From Chitinophagaceae bacterium UBA1953 (GTDB taxonomy: Bacteria > Bacteroidota > Bacteroidia > Chitinophagales > Chitinophagaceae): a DNA stretch of 64,000 bases. Where the stretch lies: the NCBI GenBank assembly GCA_002336115.1, contig DDEN01000041.1, positions 197,395 to 261,394 on the forward strand, in the 5' to 3' direction. This document shows positions 35,725-44,418 of the stretch, piece by piece. Each line of letters begins with the position of its first letter. Within the stretch, counting starts at the first letter, position 1. Under the pieces are notes generated by a model. The model searched no databases. It saw only the letters and a list, made by a program, of their open reading frames with translations, and had not been told where the DNA came from. The position numbers and the translations under genes are program-made.

Positions 35725-38409
35725 ATGAAGAAACTATTTCTGTTTGTACCCGTTGTACTTCTTGCTTATCAGTTTACCAATGCTCAGCCTTCAGCAACCC
35801 GAATGAAGGAAGTTTTTTCAGAAACAATCATCGCAACAAATGGTGCTAACTTAAACAGTCCATGGGAAATAACATATGGAACTGATGGTTATCTCTGGAT
35901 AACAGAATCAAAAACTTTTTTGATCAGGAGAATTCTGCCAACAGCAAGTTATACTTCTACTCCACCTGCATCAACTGTTGTACTTGATTTAACCAGTGCA
36001 TCATGGGCAACAGGAATCAGGAAAAATTATACTGTTGGCGCTATGGTTGCGGGGACTGCAACTCCTGATCCGCAAGGTGGTTTGATGGGAATTGCATTGC
36101 ATCCTGAATTCAGTACAAACCCTGCAAAGCGATTTGTTTATGTTGCATACAACAGGCAATACCTCGGCCTCAATCAATCATACGCAGGTTCAACTGTAAA
36201 TGGACACTTGTTCTTAAACAATATTGTACGGTTTACATACAACACTTCAACAAATGCTTTAGAAAGTCCGGTTGTTATTTGTGATACAATCAGGGGGAGT
36301 AATGATCATAACAGTGGGCGAATGATTATCGCCCCTGTCAGTGGAGCTGATTATTTATTTTATGCGGAAGGAGATATGGGTGCTGGACAATTTTCCAACA
36401 TCAACAGGGAAGAAAAAGCACAGCTTACCCAATCATATGAAGGAAAAATATTGCGTTTTAATTTAGAACCGGATGCAGATGCAGACCAGGGAACTGTTGA
36501 TTACAATCAATGGATACCAAATGATAATCCTTTTAACAATGTTGCTCCTGTTACAGGACAAAGTGCGGTGTGGTCAACAGGAATAAGAAATAACCAGGGA
36601 TTTGCATTTGCAAACGGCATATTATATGGATCATCGCATGGACCCTTCAGTGATGATGAAATAAATATTCTTGAACGACAAAAAAACTATGGTCATCCGC
36701 AGGTGATTGGTTACAGTACTGATGGCAATTATAATAATGCAAAAGCAGGCCCTTCAATAAGTATTCTTCCATTGATCAGTTCAGAAGCTACGGAAGCATC
36801 AACCATCGGCGCAAACTATAAAGATCCGATCTACTCGTTCTTTCCTGCCCCTGCTGGTAATACAAGCACACTTTGGTCAATACAATATATTTATACAAAT
36901 CAAACCTATCCCGGACCACCATCCAGCGGACAAGCACAAAACCTGAACCAGTATTGGGCTTCCATTGCGCCTTCAGGGATGGATATTTATACCAATACAA
37001 AAATACCCGGCTGGAAAAATTCATTATTACTCGCCTCACTCAAAAAAGGATACATAATGCGTGTAAAACTAAACACAGCAGGAACAGCAGTAATACCAAC
37101 TGATGGCTATGATACAGTCGCTGTGTTTAACGTACAGAACAGGTTCAGGGATCTTGCTTTTGATCCGGATGGTGTAACTATATATAGTGTTGTTGACAGA
37201 AGCGGCAGTACGTCCGGCCCAACTTCAACAAACCCTGTTTCAAGTGTTTGCCCTGGCTGTGTAATCAAATACAAATTTTTGGGTTATGCAGACAATGGAA
37301 CAACAAGCACTATTTCAACAGGCATTCCAATTGATGCAGGACAGGCAAATACCTGTGTACCCGGTTCTTCATTAACAATTGATGCAACAAACAATAACAT
37401 CTGGGTGCCAATAACAGGGCCAAATGGAGATATTGTTGCCGAAATAAAAGCAAACGGAAATAATCTTGGAACAGTAACATCATCATTCTACGTAAACACA
37501 GGAAGTGTAAGAGAAGACATGAATTACAAACCATACTCCAACCGGAATATAACTATATCATTATCCGGCAACCCGGTTATTTCCGGCAATGTCAGTATCA
37601 GGCTTTACATGACAACAACTGAATACAATGCACTACGTACTTATGTAAACTCACAATTGCAACCCAGTGGAATTGCGACAGTGAGTGATATTTCGATTTA
37701 TAAAAATTCAGACATCTGTGGAAGCAGTATTCAAAACAGTGCCAGTAAATTAACAACAACAGCATATACACATGGCACGTACGGATATGCATTGCAGGCA
37801 AATGTTACCTCTTTTTCTTCATTTTACGTTGCAGCTAACGTGTTTACAACATTGCCTGTAAACCTCATCAGTTTTACAGGAAAACCTTTCAGCAATACTT
37901 CTCTTCTTCATTGGGAGATTGAAAACAATGATAAAATCGAAACTTTCGAAATTGAACGCAGTATTACAAAAAATGATTTTGAAAAAATCGGCGGCCTTTC
38001 AGCAAATGAAAATGCAGGCAGCTTCGCCGTTTACAATTTTAAAGACTATGATGGCAGTAAATCAGCCAATACTGTTTACTACCGCATTAAGCTGATTGAA
38101 AAAGACGGAGCATACAGTTATTCGAACGTAATTGCTATTTCGTTTAAACCAATCAGTGAATCAGCTATGAATATTTACCCCAACCCTGTAAAAAACAAAA
38201 TACAGGTTGTGGTTAATTCAGCAGATAATCAAATAGCACAGATAAGAATCGTTGATAATAAAGGACAGGTAATTTCAACCAGGACAATTCAGCTTAAGAA
38301 AGGAACAAACATATTTGAACTGAATGCTGAATCATTAACACCCGGCATTTATTATACTGACATTACCGGGCAAACAATCAACCGAAAAGTAAAATTCATC
38401 AAACAATAA
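35725..38409 (+). CDS. secreted sugar-dehydrogenase-like (GSDH) protein with T9SS sorting domain
   Basis: An 894-residue protein. Signal MKKLFLFVPVVLLAYQFTNA; residues about 25-520 form a soluble PQQ-glucose-dehydrogenase type beta-propeller, recognisable from GLMGIALHPEFSTNP, RGSNDHNSGRMIIAP, EGKILRFNLEPDADAD, STGIRNNQGFAF and RDLAFDPDGVTIYSVVD. An unassigned beta region follows, then fibronectin-like strands (LHWEIENNDKIETFEIERS) and a type A sorting domain (NIYPNPVKNKIQVVV ... KVKFIKQ). True enzymes oxidise aldoses outside the cytoplasmic membrane using PQQ; whether this one binds PQQ is unproven. PorU would anchor it to the cell surface. A strong terminator follows. Confidence 0.83.
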   Translation: MKKLFLFVPVVLLAYQFTNAQPSATRMKEVFSETIIATNGANLNSPWEITYGTDGYLWITESKTFLIRRILPTASYTSTPPASTVVLDLTSASWATGIRKNYTVGAMVAGTATPDPQGGLMGIALHPEFSTNPAKRFVYVAYNRQYLGLNQSYAGSTVNGHLFLNNIVRFTYNTSTNALESPVVICDTIRGSNDHNSGRMIIAPVSGADYLFYAEGDMGAGQFSNINREEKAQLTQSYEGKILRFNLEPDADADQGTVDYNQWIPNDNPFNNVAPVTGQSAVWSTGIRNNQGFAFANGILYGSSHGPFSDDEINILERQKNYGHPQVIGYSTDGNYNNAKAGPSISILPLISSEATEASTIGANYKDPIYSFFPAPAGNTSTLWSIQYIYTNQTYPGPPSSGQAQNLNQYWASIAPSGMDIYTNTKIPGWKNSLLLASLKKGYIMRVKLNTAGTAVIPTDGYDTVAVFNVQNRFRDLAFDPDGVTIYSVVDRSGSTSGPTSTNPVSSVCPGCVIKYKFLGYADNGTTSTISTGIPIDAGQANTCVPGSSLTIDATNNNIWVPITGPNGDIVAEIKANGNNLGTVTSSFYVNTGSVREDMNYKPYSNRNITISLSGNPVISGNVSIRLYMTTTEYNALRTYVNSQLQPSGIATVSDISIYKNSDICGSSIQNSASKLTTTAYTHGTYGYALQANVTSFSSFYVAANVFTTLPVNLISFTGKPFSNTSLLHWEIENNDKIETFEIERSITKNDFEKIGGLSANENAGSFAVYNFKDYDGSKSANTVYYRIKLIEKDGAYSYSNVIAISFKPISESAMNIYPNPVKNKIQVVVNSADNQIAQIRIVDNKGQVISTRTIQLKKGTNIFELNAESLTPGIYYTDITGQTINRKVKFIKQ

Positions 38410-38423
38410 CATACTGTTAAAAC

Positions 38424-38456
38424 AAACTCCCGCCGTTGCATACGGCAGGAGTTTTG
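38424..38456 (+). terminator. intrinsic terminator after the GSDH gene
   Basis: AAACTCCcGCCGT, four-base loop, tACGGCaGGAGTTTT. It begins 15 bases past the stop at 38409. Confidence 0.88.
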
Positions 38457-38483
38457 ATTTATTACCCATGTAAAACCTTTCAA

Positions 38484-38708
38484 ATGAAAAAAGCAATTAT
38501 CCCGGCTTCGTTTTTATCCGTAGCAACGAAAAACAACAATGCTGTTCTGGAAAATGAATCTTACATGTATATCATCCGTGAAGAAAGCACATTTAACCAG
38601 GCTTCAAAATTATATTCATTATTCTTTGGTTCACCAGTCAAACCAGTTGTAGCTATTTCAGAGGAACAATCTTTATCAGAACCTGATTATTACAGTAGTT
38701 ATGAATAA
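38484..38708 (+). CDS. small hypothetical protein, 74 residues
   Basis: Starts at ATG 38484 (MKKAIIPASFLSVATKNNNA); an in-frame ATG at 38436 lies inside the preceding terminator and is rejected. The protein has no signal peptide or membrane segment; the tail is acidic (EEQSLSEPDYYSSYE). The gene lies between two intrinsic terminators, with no clear -7 box of its own. I recognise no family. Codon use resembles the neighbours, so a real small protein is plausible. Confidence 0.5.
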   Translation: MKKAIIPASFLSVATKNNNAVLENESYMYIIREESTFNQASKLYSLFFGSPVKPVVAISEEQSLSEPDYYSSYE

Positions 38709-38709
38709 A

Positions 38710-38746
38710 AAAAAGGGAGAAGCATTAAACTTTTCCCTTCTTTTTA
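38710..38746. terminator. bidirectional terminator before fumC end
   Basis: AAGGGAgAAG, seven-base loop, CTTtTCCCTT, flanked by A and T runs on both sides. Serves the small gene (stop 38708) and fumC (stop 38761). Confidence 0.82.
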
Positions 38747-38760
38747 GTATGTGTGCAAGG

Positions 38761-40158
38761 TTAAATCTTACCAACCATGTTTGCTGGCACCACCCATTCA
38801 TCAAATTGTTCAGGAGTTACATAACCAAGTTTCACTGCCATTTCTTTTAATGTAGTTCCTTGCTTGTGTGCTTTCTGTGCAATTTCAGCAGCTTTGTAAT
38901 AACCAATTTTTGTGTTGAGCGATGTTACAAGCATCAATGAATTTTCAACATGCTTTTTAATATTTGCTTCAATTGGCTCAATACCAACAGCACATTTATC
39001 ATTAAAGCTTACACAACCTTCACCAATTAATCTTGCACTGTGCAGGAAGTTGTAAATCATCACTGGTTTAAATACGTTCAGTTCAAAATGTCCGGTTGCG
39101 CCACCAATATTAATCGCCACATCATTACCCATTACCTGTGCTGCAATCATGGTTAATGCTTCGCACTGTGTTGGGTTCACTTTACCCGGCATAATGGAAG
39201 AACCCGGTTCATTATCAGGAATAAAAATTTCACCAATACCGCTGCGTGGACCGCTTGATAACATACGGATATCGTTTGCAATCTTCATCAAACTAACGGC
39301 AACAGTTTTCAACGCACCATGTGCTTCAACAATTGCATCATGAGCAGCCAATGCTTCAAACTTATTATCAGCAGTTTTAAATGGAAGCTTAGTGAGTTTT
39401 GCAATGTGCTTGGCAACATTTACATCGTAGTTGGGAGGAGTGTTGATACCTGTACCAACTGCAGTACCACCAAGCGCCAGTTCGCTTAAATGAGCCAATG
39501 TATTTTTGATTGCTTTCAAACCATGATCAAGCTGAGAAACATATCCGCTAAACTCCTGCCCCAGTGTAAGCGGTGTTGCATCCATAAAGTGAGTACGGCC
39601 AATCTTCACCACTTTTTTGAATGCCTTTGATTTTTTATCCAATGTATTACGGAGTTTTTCAATTCCGGGAATGGTTGTTTCAATCAGAATTTTGTAGGCT
39701 GCAATATGCATGGCAGTTGGAAATGTATCGTTACTACTTTGCGATTTATTTACATCATCATTTGGATGCAGGTATTTCTCCTTATCACTTAATTGCCCGC
39801 CATTCAGAACATGGCCACGATAAGCCACCACTTCATTTACGTTCATATTGCTTTGTGTACCGCTTCCCGTTTGCCATACTACAAGAGGAAAATATTCATC
39901 TAACTTTCCTTCCAGAATTTCTTTGCAAACTTTACCAATAAGTGTGGCCTTCTTTTTTGTAAGAACTCCTGCTTCGAGATTTGTTAGCGCCGCTGCATGT
40001 TTCAGGTAAGCAAATGCACGTATAATTTCTTTCGGCATACGGTTAATATCCTGAGCAATTTTAAAATTGTCAATGCTGCGTTGTGTCTGAGCGCCGTAAT
40101 AAGCGTCAACGGGCACTTTCACTTCGCCCATCGTATCTTTTTCAATTCTGTATTCCAT
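38761..40158 (-). CDS. fumC: class II fumarate hydratase
   Basis: A 465-residue enzyme that hydrates fumarate to L-malate in the TCA cycle, iron-independent and cytoplasmic. Landmarks: MEYRIEKDTMGEVKVP with GAQTQRS near the N-terminus, WQTGSGTQSNMNVNEV, the HPNDDVNKSQSSNDTFP substrate region, GRTHFMDATPLTLGQE, and the superfamily signature GSSIMPGKVNPTQCE. Length is typical and all motifs are complete. It is transcribed alone from a TACCTTTG box. Confidence 0.96.
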   Translation of the reverse strand: MEYRIEKDTMGEVKVPVDAYYGAQTQRSIDNFKIAQDINRMPKEIIRAFAYLKHAAALTNLEAGVLTKKKATLIGKVCKEILEGKLDEYFPLVVWQTGSGTQSNMNVNEVVAYRGHVLNGGQLSDKEKYLHPNDDVNKSQSSNDTFPTAMHIAAYKILIETTIPGIEKLRNTLDKKSKAFKKVVKIGRTHFMDATPLTLGQEFSGYVSQLDHGLKAIKNTLAHLSELALGGTAVGTGINTPPNYDVNVAKHIAKLTKLPFKTADNKFEALAAHDAIVEAHGALKTVAVSLMKIANDIRMLSSGPRSGIGEIFIPDNEPGSSIMPGKVNPTQCEALTMIAAQVMGNDVAINIGGATGHFELNVFKPVMIYNFLHSARLIGEGCVSFNDKCAVGIEPIEANIKKHVENSLMLVTSLNTKIGYYKAAEIAQKAHKQGTTLKEMAVKLGYVTPEQFDEWVVPANMVGKI

Positions 40159-40187
40159 AAAGAAGTTTTTTAATTTCTAATTTTGGG

Positions 40188-40195
40188 CAAAGGTA
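40188..40195 (-). promoter_or_regulatory. -7 box of fumC
   Basis: Reverse strand TACCTTTG, 29 bases before the ATG at 40158. Confidence 0.6.
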
Positions 40196-40239
40196 TGTTT
40201 AAGTTGAGTTTAATTTTCTATTCTGAATTATCAAAATAT

Positions 40240-41652
40240 ATGACAAAGCTCATTTCTTTCCTGTTAGTATTATTCGCAGTAAATAGCTGTTTACCGCAAA
40301 CTAAACAAACTGTTCCGTCAAAGCAGCAGATGAGATGGCACAATTCTGAATTTTATCTTTTCACTCATTTTGGCCCCAACACATTTACTGATAAAGAATG
40401 GGGCGAAGGAACAGAAGCCGAAGACTTGTTTAACCCAACAAATTTTGATGCCCGCCAATGGTGCCGCATTGCAAAAGCAGCCGGGGCAAAAGGCATCATT
40501 GTTACGGCAAAACATCATGATGGTTTTTGTTTATGGCCAAGCAAATATTCAAAGCATACCGTTCGTGAAAGCAAATGGAAAAACGGCAAAGGCGATGTGC
40601 TGAAAGAAGTATCAAAAGCCTGCAAAGAATATGGATTGAAGTTTGGTGTGTACATTTCACCGTGGGACAGAAATCATCCTGACTACGGAACAGAAAAGTA
40701 CAACACTGTTTTTGTAAATATGATGAAGGAAATTTTCACCAACTACGGACCCATTACTGAGCTGTGGTGGGATGGTGCAAACGGTGAAGGTCCTAATGGC
40801 AAAAAACAAGTGTACAACTGGAAACTATTTAAAGAAACAGTAAGAAAACTTTCGCCCAATACAGTTGTGTTCAGCGATGTTGGCCCTGATATCCGCTGGG
40901 TTGGAAATGAAAATGGCATTGCAGGAAAAACAAACTGGAACACGTTGAATATTGATGGCTTTACTCCCGGAGCTGGTGCACCTCCTACCGATACATTAAA
41001 CAGCGGCAATGAAAATGGCAAGTACTGGATACCTGCTGAATGTGATGTAAGTATTCGCCCCGGATGGTTTTATCATGAACAGGAAGATGCAAAAGTAAAA
41101 TCGCCTGAACAGTTGTTTGAATTGTACCTGAAAAGTGTTGGTCGTGGTGCAACAATGCTGCTTAATGTTCCTCCCGACAGAAGAGGCATGCTGCACAGCA
41201 ATGATTCGGCAGCATTGATGGGTTTTAAAAAACTGAGAGATGAAAATTTTAAAAACAACTTTTCTTTAAAAGCAAGGGGCGAGCAACATTATAAAGGGAT
41301 TATTTACAGGAATAAACTGGTTGATGGTAATACTGCCACATCTGAAACATTTCCCGATTACCACGAAGGAAGGTTTTGGATTAAATTAAAAAAAGAAGAA
41401 AAAATTAACTGTATTGTTTTACAGGAAGCAATTAAAAAAGGGCAGCAGATAAAAAAACTGAAAATTTCACTGGTAAATGGGGCCGATCAGGTTGAAGATA
41501 TTTACATTACAACCGTAGGTCATAAACGTATCATTACCTTCCCGGCAAAATATGTGAGTGCAATACGAATTGAAATTGAAGATGCTAAAGAAGCACCATA
41601 TTTAAGTGAGGTTAGCGTTTACCTGATTGATGAAAACCTGGTTGAAAAATAA
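40240..41652 (+). CDS. alpha-L-fucosidase, GH29, lipoprotein
   Basis: 470 residues from the ATG at 40240; the alternative ATG at 40183 lies at the fumC promoter and would precede the signal peptide. The signal MTKLISFLLVLFAVNSC ends in a lipobox-like VNSC. The GH29 TIM barrel follows: FTHFGPNTFTDKEWGEG, AKHHDGFCLWPSKYSKHT and ELWWDGANGEG, where the Asp is at the nucleophile position. ECDVSIRPGWFYH and LLNVPPDRRGML complete the family. About residues 345-470 look like a discoidin-type beta-sandwich. It removes alpha-fucose from glycans at the cell surface or periplasm; linkage is unknown. It is not part of a SusC/SusD locus here. Confidence 0.9.
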   Translation: MTKLISFLLVLFAVNSCLPQTKQTVPSKQQMRWHNSEFYLFTHFGPNTFTDKEWGEGTEAEDLFNPTNFDARQWCRIAKAAGAKGIIVTAKHHDGFCLWPSKYSKHTVRESKWKNGKGDVLKEVSKACKEYGLKFGVYISPWDRNHPDYGTEKYNTVFVNMMKEIFTNYGPITELWWDGANGEGPNGKKQVYNWKLFKETVRKLSPNTVVFSDVGPDIRWVGNENGIAGKTNWNTLNIDGFTPGAGAPPTDTLNSGNENGKYWIPAECDVSIRPGWFYHEQEDAKVKSPEQLFELYLKSVGRGATMLLNVPPDRRGMLHSNDSAALMGFKKLRDENFKNNFSLKARGEQHYKGIIYRNKLVDGNTATSETFPDYHEGRFWIKLKKEEKINCIVLQEAIKKGQQIKKLKISLVNGADQVEDIYITTVGHKRIITFPAKYVSAIRIEIEDAKEAPYLSEVSVYLIDENLVEK

Positions 41653-41653
41653 C

Positions 41654-41790
41654 AGAGGTGTCTTAAAAAAGAATTTCACACAACGAAACAAAGAATACAA
41701 TGCACACAACGCTTTGGTTTTCTTTGTTCCCTTCGTCTTCGTTGTAGCTTTGTGTGAAATAAACAGGCTTTTGAGAGAACCTCTTTTTTG
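41654..41790. repeat. nested inverted repeat between fucosidase and NlpC/P60 genes
   Basis: Outer arms AGAGGT (41654-41659) and ACCTCT (41779-41784) continue as TCTTAAAA and TTTTGAGA; inner arms TTTCACACAA (41674-41683) and TTGTGTGAAA (41750-41759) enclose ACAAAGAA and TTCTTTGT. The right end runs into TTTTTT. The whole can fold into one branched hairpin of about 130 bases and could act as terminator for the fucosidase gene or be a small interspersed repeat. Confidence 0.5.
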
Positions 41791-41810
41791 AAAATACTGC
41801 CTCATTGCAG

Positions 41811-41818
41811 TAAGTTTG
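41811..41818 (+). promoter_or_regulatory. -7 box directly before the NlpC/P60 gene
   Basis: TAAGTTTG ends five bases before the ATG at 41824. The farther ATG at 41788 lies upstream of the box and would not be on this transcript. Confidence 0.5.
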
Positions 41819-41823
41819 ATTTT

Positions 41824-42432
41824 ATGTTGTCGCCATCGTTTTTTTTGTTATGCTTTTTATCACTTTGTAATTTTTCATACAAAGAACCGTTGCATGTACA
41901 CACAACTGCTGCAAATCGTATTTCAACAATCAGTACAGCAGTCAACCCTTCTTCACACAAACCAAAAAAGAAAAAGAAGAAAAAAATAACATATCCCCCA
42001 ATTAAGATCAACACCGGCTATACAACTCCAGGCGAGATTATTGATTATGCAAAAACATTCATCGGCACACCTTACCGTTATGCGCATGCTGATCCTGAAA
42101 TTGGTTTCGATTGTTCAGGGTTTGTGATGTATGTATTTAATCATTTCAACATTACTGTTCCACGTAAATCAACTTACTATACACATGCAGGCATACAGGT
42201 AAAAGAGAAAGATGCAAGACCCGGCGATATCATTTTATTCACCGGCACCAATAAAAAAGTACGTATTGTGGGCCACATGGGTATTATGGAAGATAATAGT
42301 GATGGCAAGCTGAGTTTTTTGCATGCTTCTTCAGGAAAAGAATATGCAGTTACACGTACTACATTAGAAAACAGTTACAGTGGAAGATTGATAAAAATCA
42401 TCAGGATATTTCCCGCTGATTGCTTTAATTAA
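41824..42432 (+). CDS. NlpC/P60 (C40) cell-wall peptidase
   Basis: 202 residues from the ATG at 41824, chosen because a -7 box sits five bases in front of it and the hydrophobic signal (SFFLLCFLSLCNFS) then starts near the N-terminus. A KPKKKKKKK stretch and a Pro-rich segment lead to the catalytic domain. The catalytic Cys is in GFDCSGFVMYVF, the His in VGHMGIMED, and the third polar residue probably lies in the LHASSGKEY strand. These enzymes cut gamma-D-Glu-diaminopimelate bonds in peptidoglycan peptides. No SH3 or LysM domain is present. Probably periplasmic. Confidence 0.88.
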   Translation: MLSPSFFLLCFLSLCNFSYKEPLHVHTTAANRISTISTAVNPSSHKPKKKKKKKITYPPIKINTGYTTPGEIIDYAKTFIGTPYRYAHADPEIGFDCSGFVMYVFNHFNITVPRKSTYYTHAGIQVKEKDARPGDIILFTGTNKKVRIVGHMGIMEDNSDGKLSFLHASSGKEYAVTRTTLENSYSGRLIKIIRIFPADCFN

Positions 42433-42477
42433 TATCGGTAAAAGTTAGAATTTATTTAGTACAGAAACGAAGAAAAA

Positions 42478-42882
42478 TTATTGAGTCCCTTTTTTATATA
42501 CAACTATTGTATTTGCAATTAAGTCCCCAATCCTTTGCTTATTTGGAGTAAAAAAAGCTAAGGCTCCGGCAATTATTGGCATAAAAAAAAGTTCTGGTAA
42601 ATCAAAAAGCCGTCGCTTAACTATATCAATAAGAGTAAGGTTTGTGCCATCTGCTTTTTTAACATATAATAATAAAACCCTTTTCCCTATTGTTGTTCCC
42701 CATAATGTTTCAAGAGATACAAAATAAAGGTACCAAACAAGAATCAAGGGCAAATAATAAATATCCCTCCAAGTATAGCCTCCATCAACTTCCTTTCCAA
42801 ACAATAAAAAATAAGGATATATAATTATAGATAAAGTAATTATATCAAGATAATAAGCTATTAAACGTCTTACAAGAATCAT
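42478..42882 (-). CDS. RDD family membrane protein
   Basis: A 134-residue protein with the RDD pattern: RRLIAYYLDIITLSIII at the N-terminus, two central membrane segments, GTTIGKRVLLLYVKKADG, a basic RRLFDLPELF and a last hydrophobic strand. The central name-giving residues are in VRRLIAYYLD (R, D). RDD proteins are small membrane proteins of mixed or unknown function, some linked to Na+/H+ exchange. It is AT-rich and stands alone between the C40 peptidase and enoyl-CoA hydratase genes. No clear promoter box seen. Confidence 0.82.
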   Translation of the reverse strand: MILVRRLIAYYLDIITLSIIIYPYFLLFGKEVDGGYTWRDIYYLPLILVWYLYFVSLETLWGTTIGKRVLLLYVKKADGTNLTLIDIVKRRLFDLPELFFMPIIAGALAFFTPNKQRIGDLIANTIVVYKKGTQ

Positions 42883-42989
42883 AACTACATTTTTTTGTGA
42901 TCATGGTAACAAATCGATATAACTAAATTATTTTTTGGAACTAAGAGGTTTTCAACCTTGGCTAACTATCAGAACATTTCTTGATTATC

Positions 42990-43763
42990 TTAATTGAACG
43001 ATGCTTTTCTTTTTTCAAGAAATGCACTCACTCCTTCTTTCATTTCATCAGTACCAAAACATTCACCAAATAATTTTGCTTCAGCAACAAATCCATTCTG
43101 TGTTTTATCAAAATGAGCGTTAACTGCAGCAATCACTTTCCCAACAGCATTCGGTCCTTTGGTCATAATCACTTTCAGAATCTGCCTGGTCTGATCAAGT
43201 AACGCTTCAGGAGTTGTAACATGATTCACAAGTCCAAGTTGTTTTGCTTCATTCGCATCAATCATATTAGCGGTCATCATCAGTTCCATTGCCTTTCCTT
43301 TACCAACAAGCTGCGTTAAACGTTGTGTGCCACCATAACCTGGTATCAATCCTAAATTCACTTCGGGCTGACCAAACTTTGTATTGTCACTTGCTAAACG
43401 AAAATGACAACTCATCGCCAGTTCACATCCTCCACCCAACGCAAAACCATTCACTGCAGCAACAATTGGCTTGGGGCTATTTTCAATTTTATGAAACACC
43501 AGTTCCTGTCCACGTACAGCAAAGGCTTCTCCCCCGCTTGAATCAAGTAAAAGAAATTCGCTGATATCTGCCCCGGCAACAAATGCTTTTGGTCCGGCAC
43601 CGGTAATGATGGCGCTTTTTATTGCAGCATTATTATACACTTCATCAACAGCTGTTGAAAGTTCTTCGATCACTGTTTTGTTGAGTGCATTCAGTTTATC
43701 AGGACGATTGATAGTGATGGTAAAAATTCCATCCTCAAGAGAAGTAAGCAGAGTGGTGAACAT
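42990..43763 (-). CDS. enoyl-CoA hydratase/isomerase family protein
   Basis: A 257-residue crotonase-fold enzyme that most likely hydrates short-chain 2-enoyl-CoA in beta-oxidation. The oxyanion-hole segment AGADISEF is present, and both catalytic Glu positions are kept 20 residues apart: GGGCELAMSC and FGQPEVNLGLIPGYGGTQRL. The SPKPIVAAVNGFALGGG strand is typical. It stands alone, so the exact pathway (fatty acid, amino acid or phenylacetate breakdown) cannot be told. Confidence 0.9.
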   Translation of the reverse strand: MFTTLLTSLEDGIFTITINRPDKLNALNKTVIEELSTAVDEVYNNAAIKSAIITGAGPKAFVAGADISEFLLLDSSGGEAFAVRGQELVFHKIENSPKPIVAAVNGFALGGGCELAMSCHFRLASDNTKFGQPEVNLGLIPGYGGTQRLTQLVGKGKAMELMMTANMIDANEAKQLGLVNHVTTPEALLDQTRQILKVIMTKGPNAVGKVIAAVNAHFDKTQNGFVAEAKLFGECFGTDEMKEGVSAFLEKRKASFN

Positions 43764-43779
43764 TTTTTTAATTTATACG

Positions 43780-43787
43780 CAAATCTA
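43780..43787 (-). promoter_or_regulatory. -7 box of the enoyl-CoA hydratase gene
   Basis: Reverse strand TAGATTTG matches TAnnTTTG, 16 bases before the ATG at 43763. Confidence 0.45.
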
Positions 43788-43815
43788 ACAGAAAGCCGTA
43801 TTAATTTGCATCCAC

Positions 43816-44418
43816 ATGAACTTTTTGACCTTTATTACTTACGCCGGTATTTTTGTTTTTGCGTTGTCGGGAGCATTTAAAGCAAGAACATATAAGATGG
43901 ATGTCTTTGGCGGCATTGTGGTTGCTTTTGTTACAGCATACGGCGGAGGTACTGTAAGAGATCTTTTACTTGGAATTAAACCTGTAAACTGGATTAATGA
44001 CAATATTGCTTTTATACTTGTATCAGCCGGAACTTTTTTTACCTTTCTCTTGAAAGAAAACATCAGCAAATTCAAACGTACAATTTTTTACACCGATGTG
44101 ATAGGTCTTGGTTTTTTTACAGCTTGGGGAATTGAAGTGGCGCAACGCAGCGGAACAAATGATCTGTATGCTTTGGCAATGGGTGTAATTACAGCAACCT
44201 TCGGAGGTTTGTGCAGCGATATTATCTGCAATTCCATCCCCAATTTATTAAAACGTGGCGAACTGTATGCAACTGCCTGTGCAATTGGCGGAGCTGTTTA
44301 TCTTTTTTTAGAACGTATTCCGATTGAACACAATTATAACCTGCTCATTTGTGTATTGGTAGTTGCCGGCGTTCGCATTTATTCCAAACGCAAACGTTTA
44401 ATGCTTCCCGATATTTAG
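43816..44418 (+). CDS. TRIC-type cation channel family protein (UPF0126)
   Basis: A 200-residue protein with seven short membrane segments arranged as an internal repeat of two triple-helix units. Each unit carries the glycine-rich pattern: FGGIVVAFVTAYGGGTVRDLL near residue 40 and ATFGGLCSDIICNSIPNLL near residue 130. This is the bacterial TRIC/YadS family, trimeric monovalent cation channels. The physiological role in bacteria is unclear. Its stop overlaps the stop of the convergent B12-binding gene by four bases. Confidence 0.88.
   Translation: MNFLTFITYAGIFVFALSGAFKARTYKMDVFGGIVVAFVTAYGGGTVRDLLLGIKPVNWINDNIAFILVSAGTFFTFLLKENISKFKRTIFYTDVIGLGFFTAWGIEVAQRSGTNDLYALAMGVITATFGGLCSDIICNSIPNLLKRGELYATACAIGGAVYLFLERIPIEHNYNLLICVLVVAGVRIYSKRKRLMLPDI

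Noticed and set aside
36788..37801. Several antisense frames inside the GSDH-like gene
   Set aside because: Short, without start signals, and opposite a gene with clear domain structure.
40183..40239. Upstream extension of the fucosidase frame
   Set aside because: It crosses the fumC -7 box and would place 19 residues before a normal lipoprotein signal.
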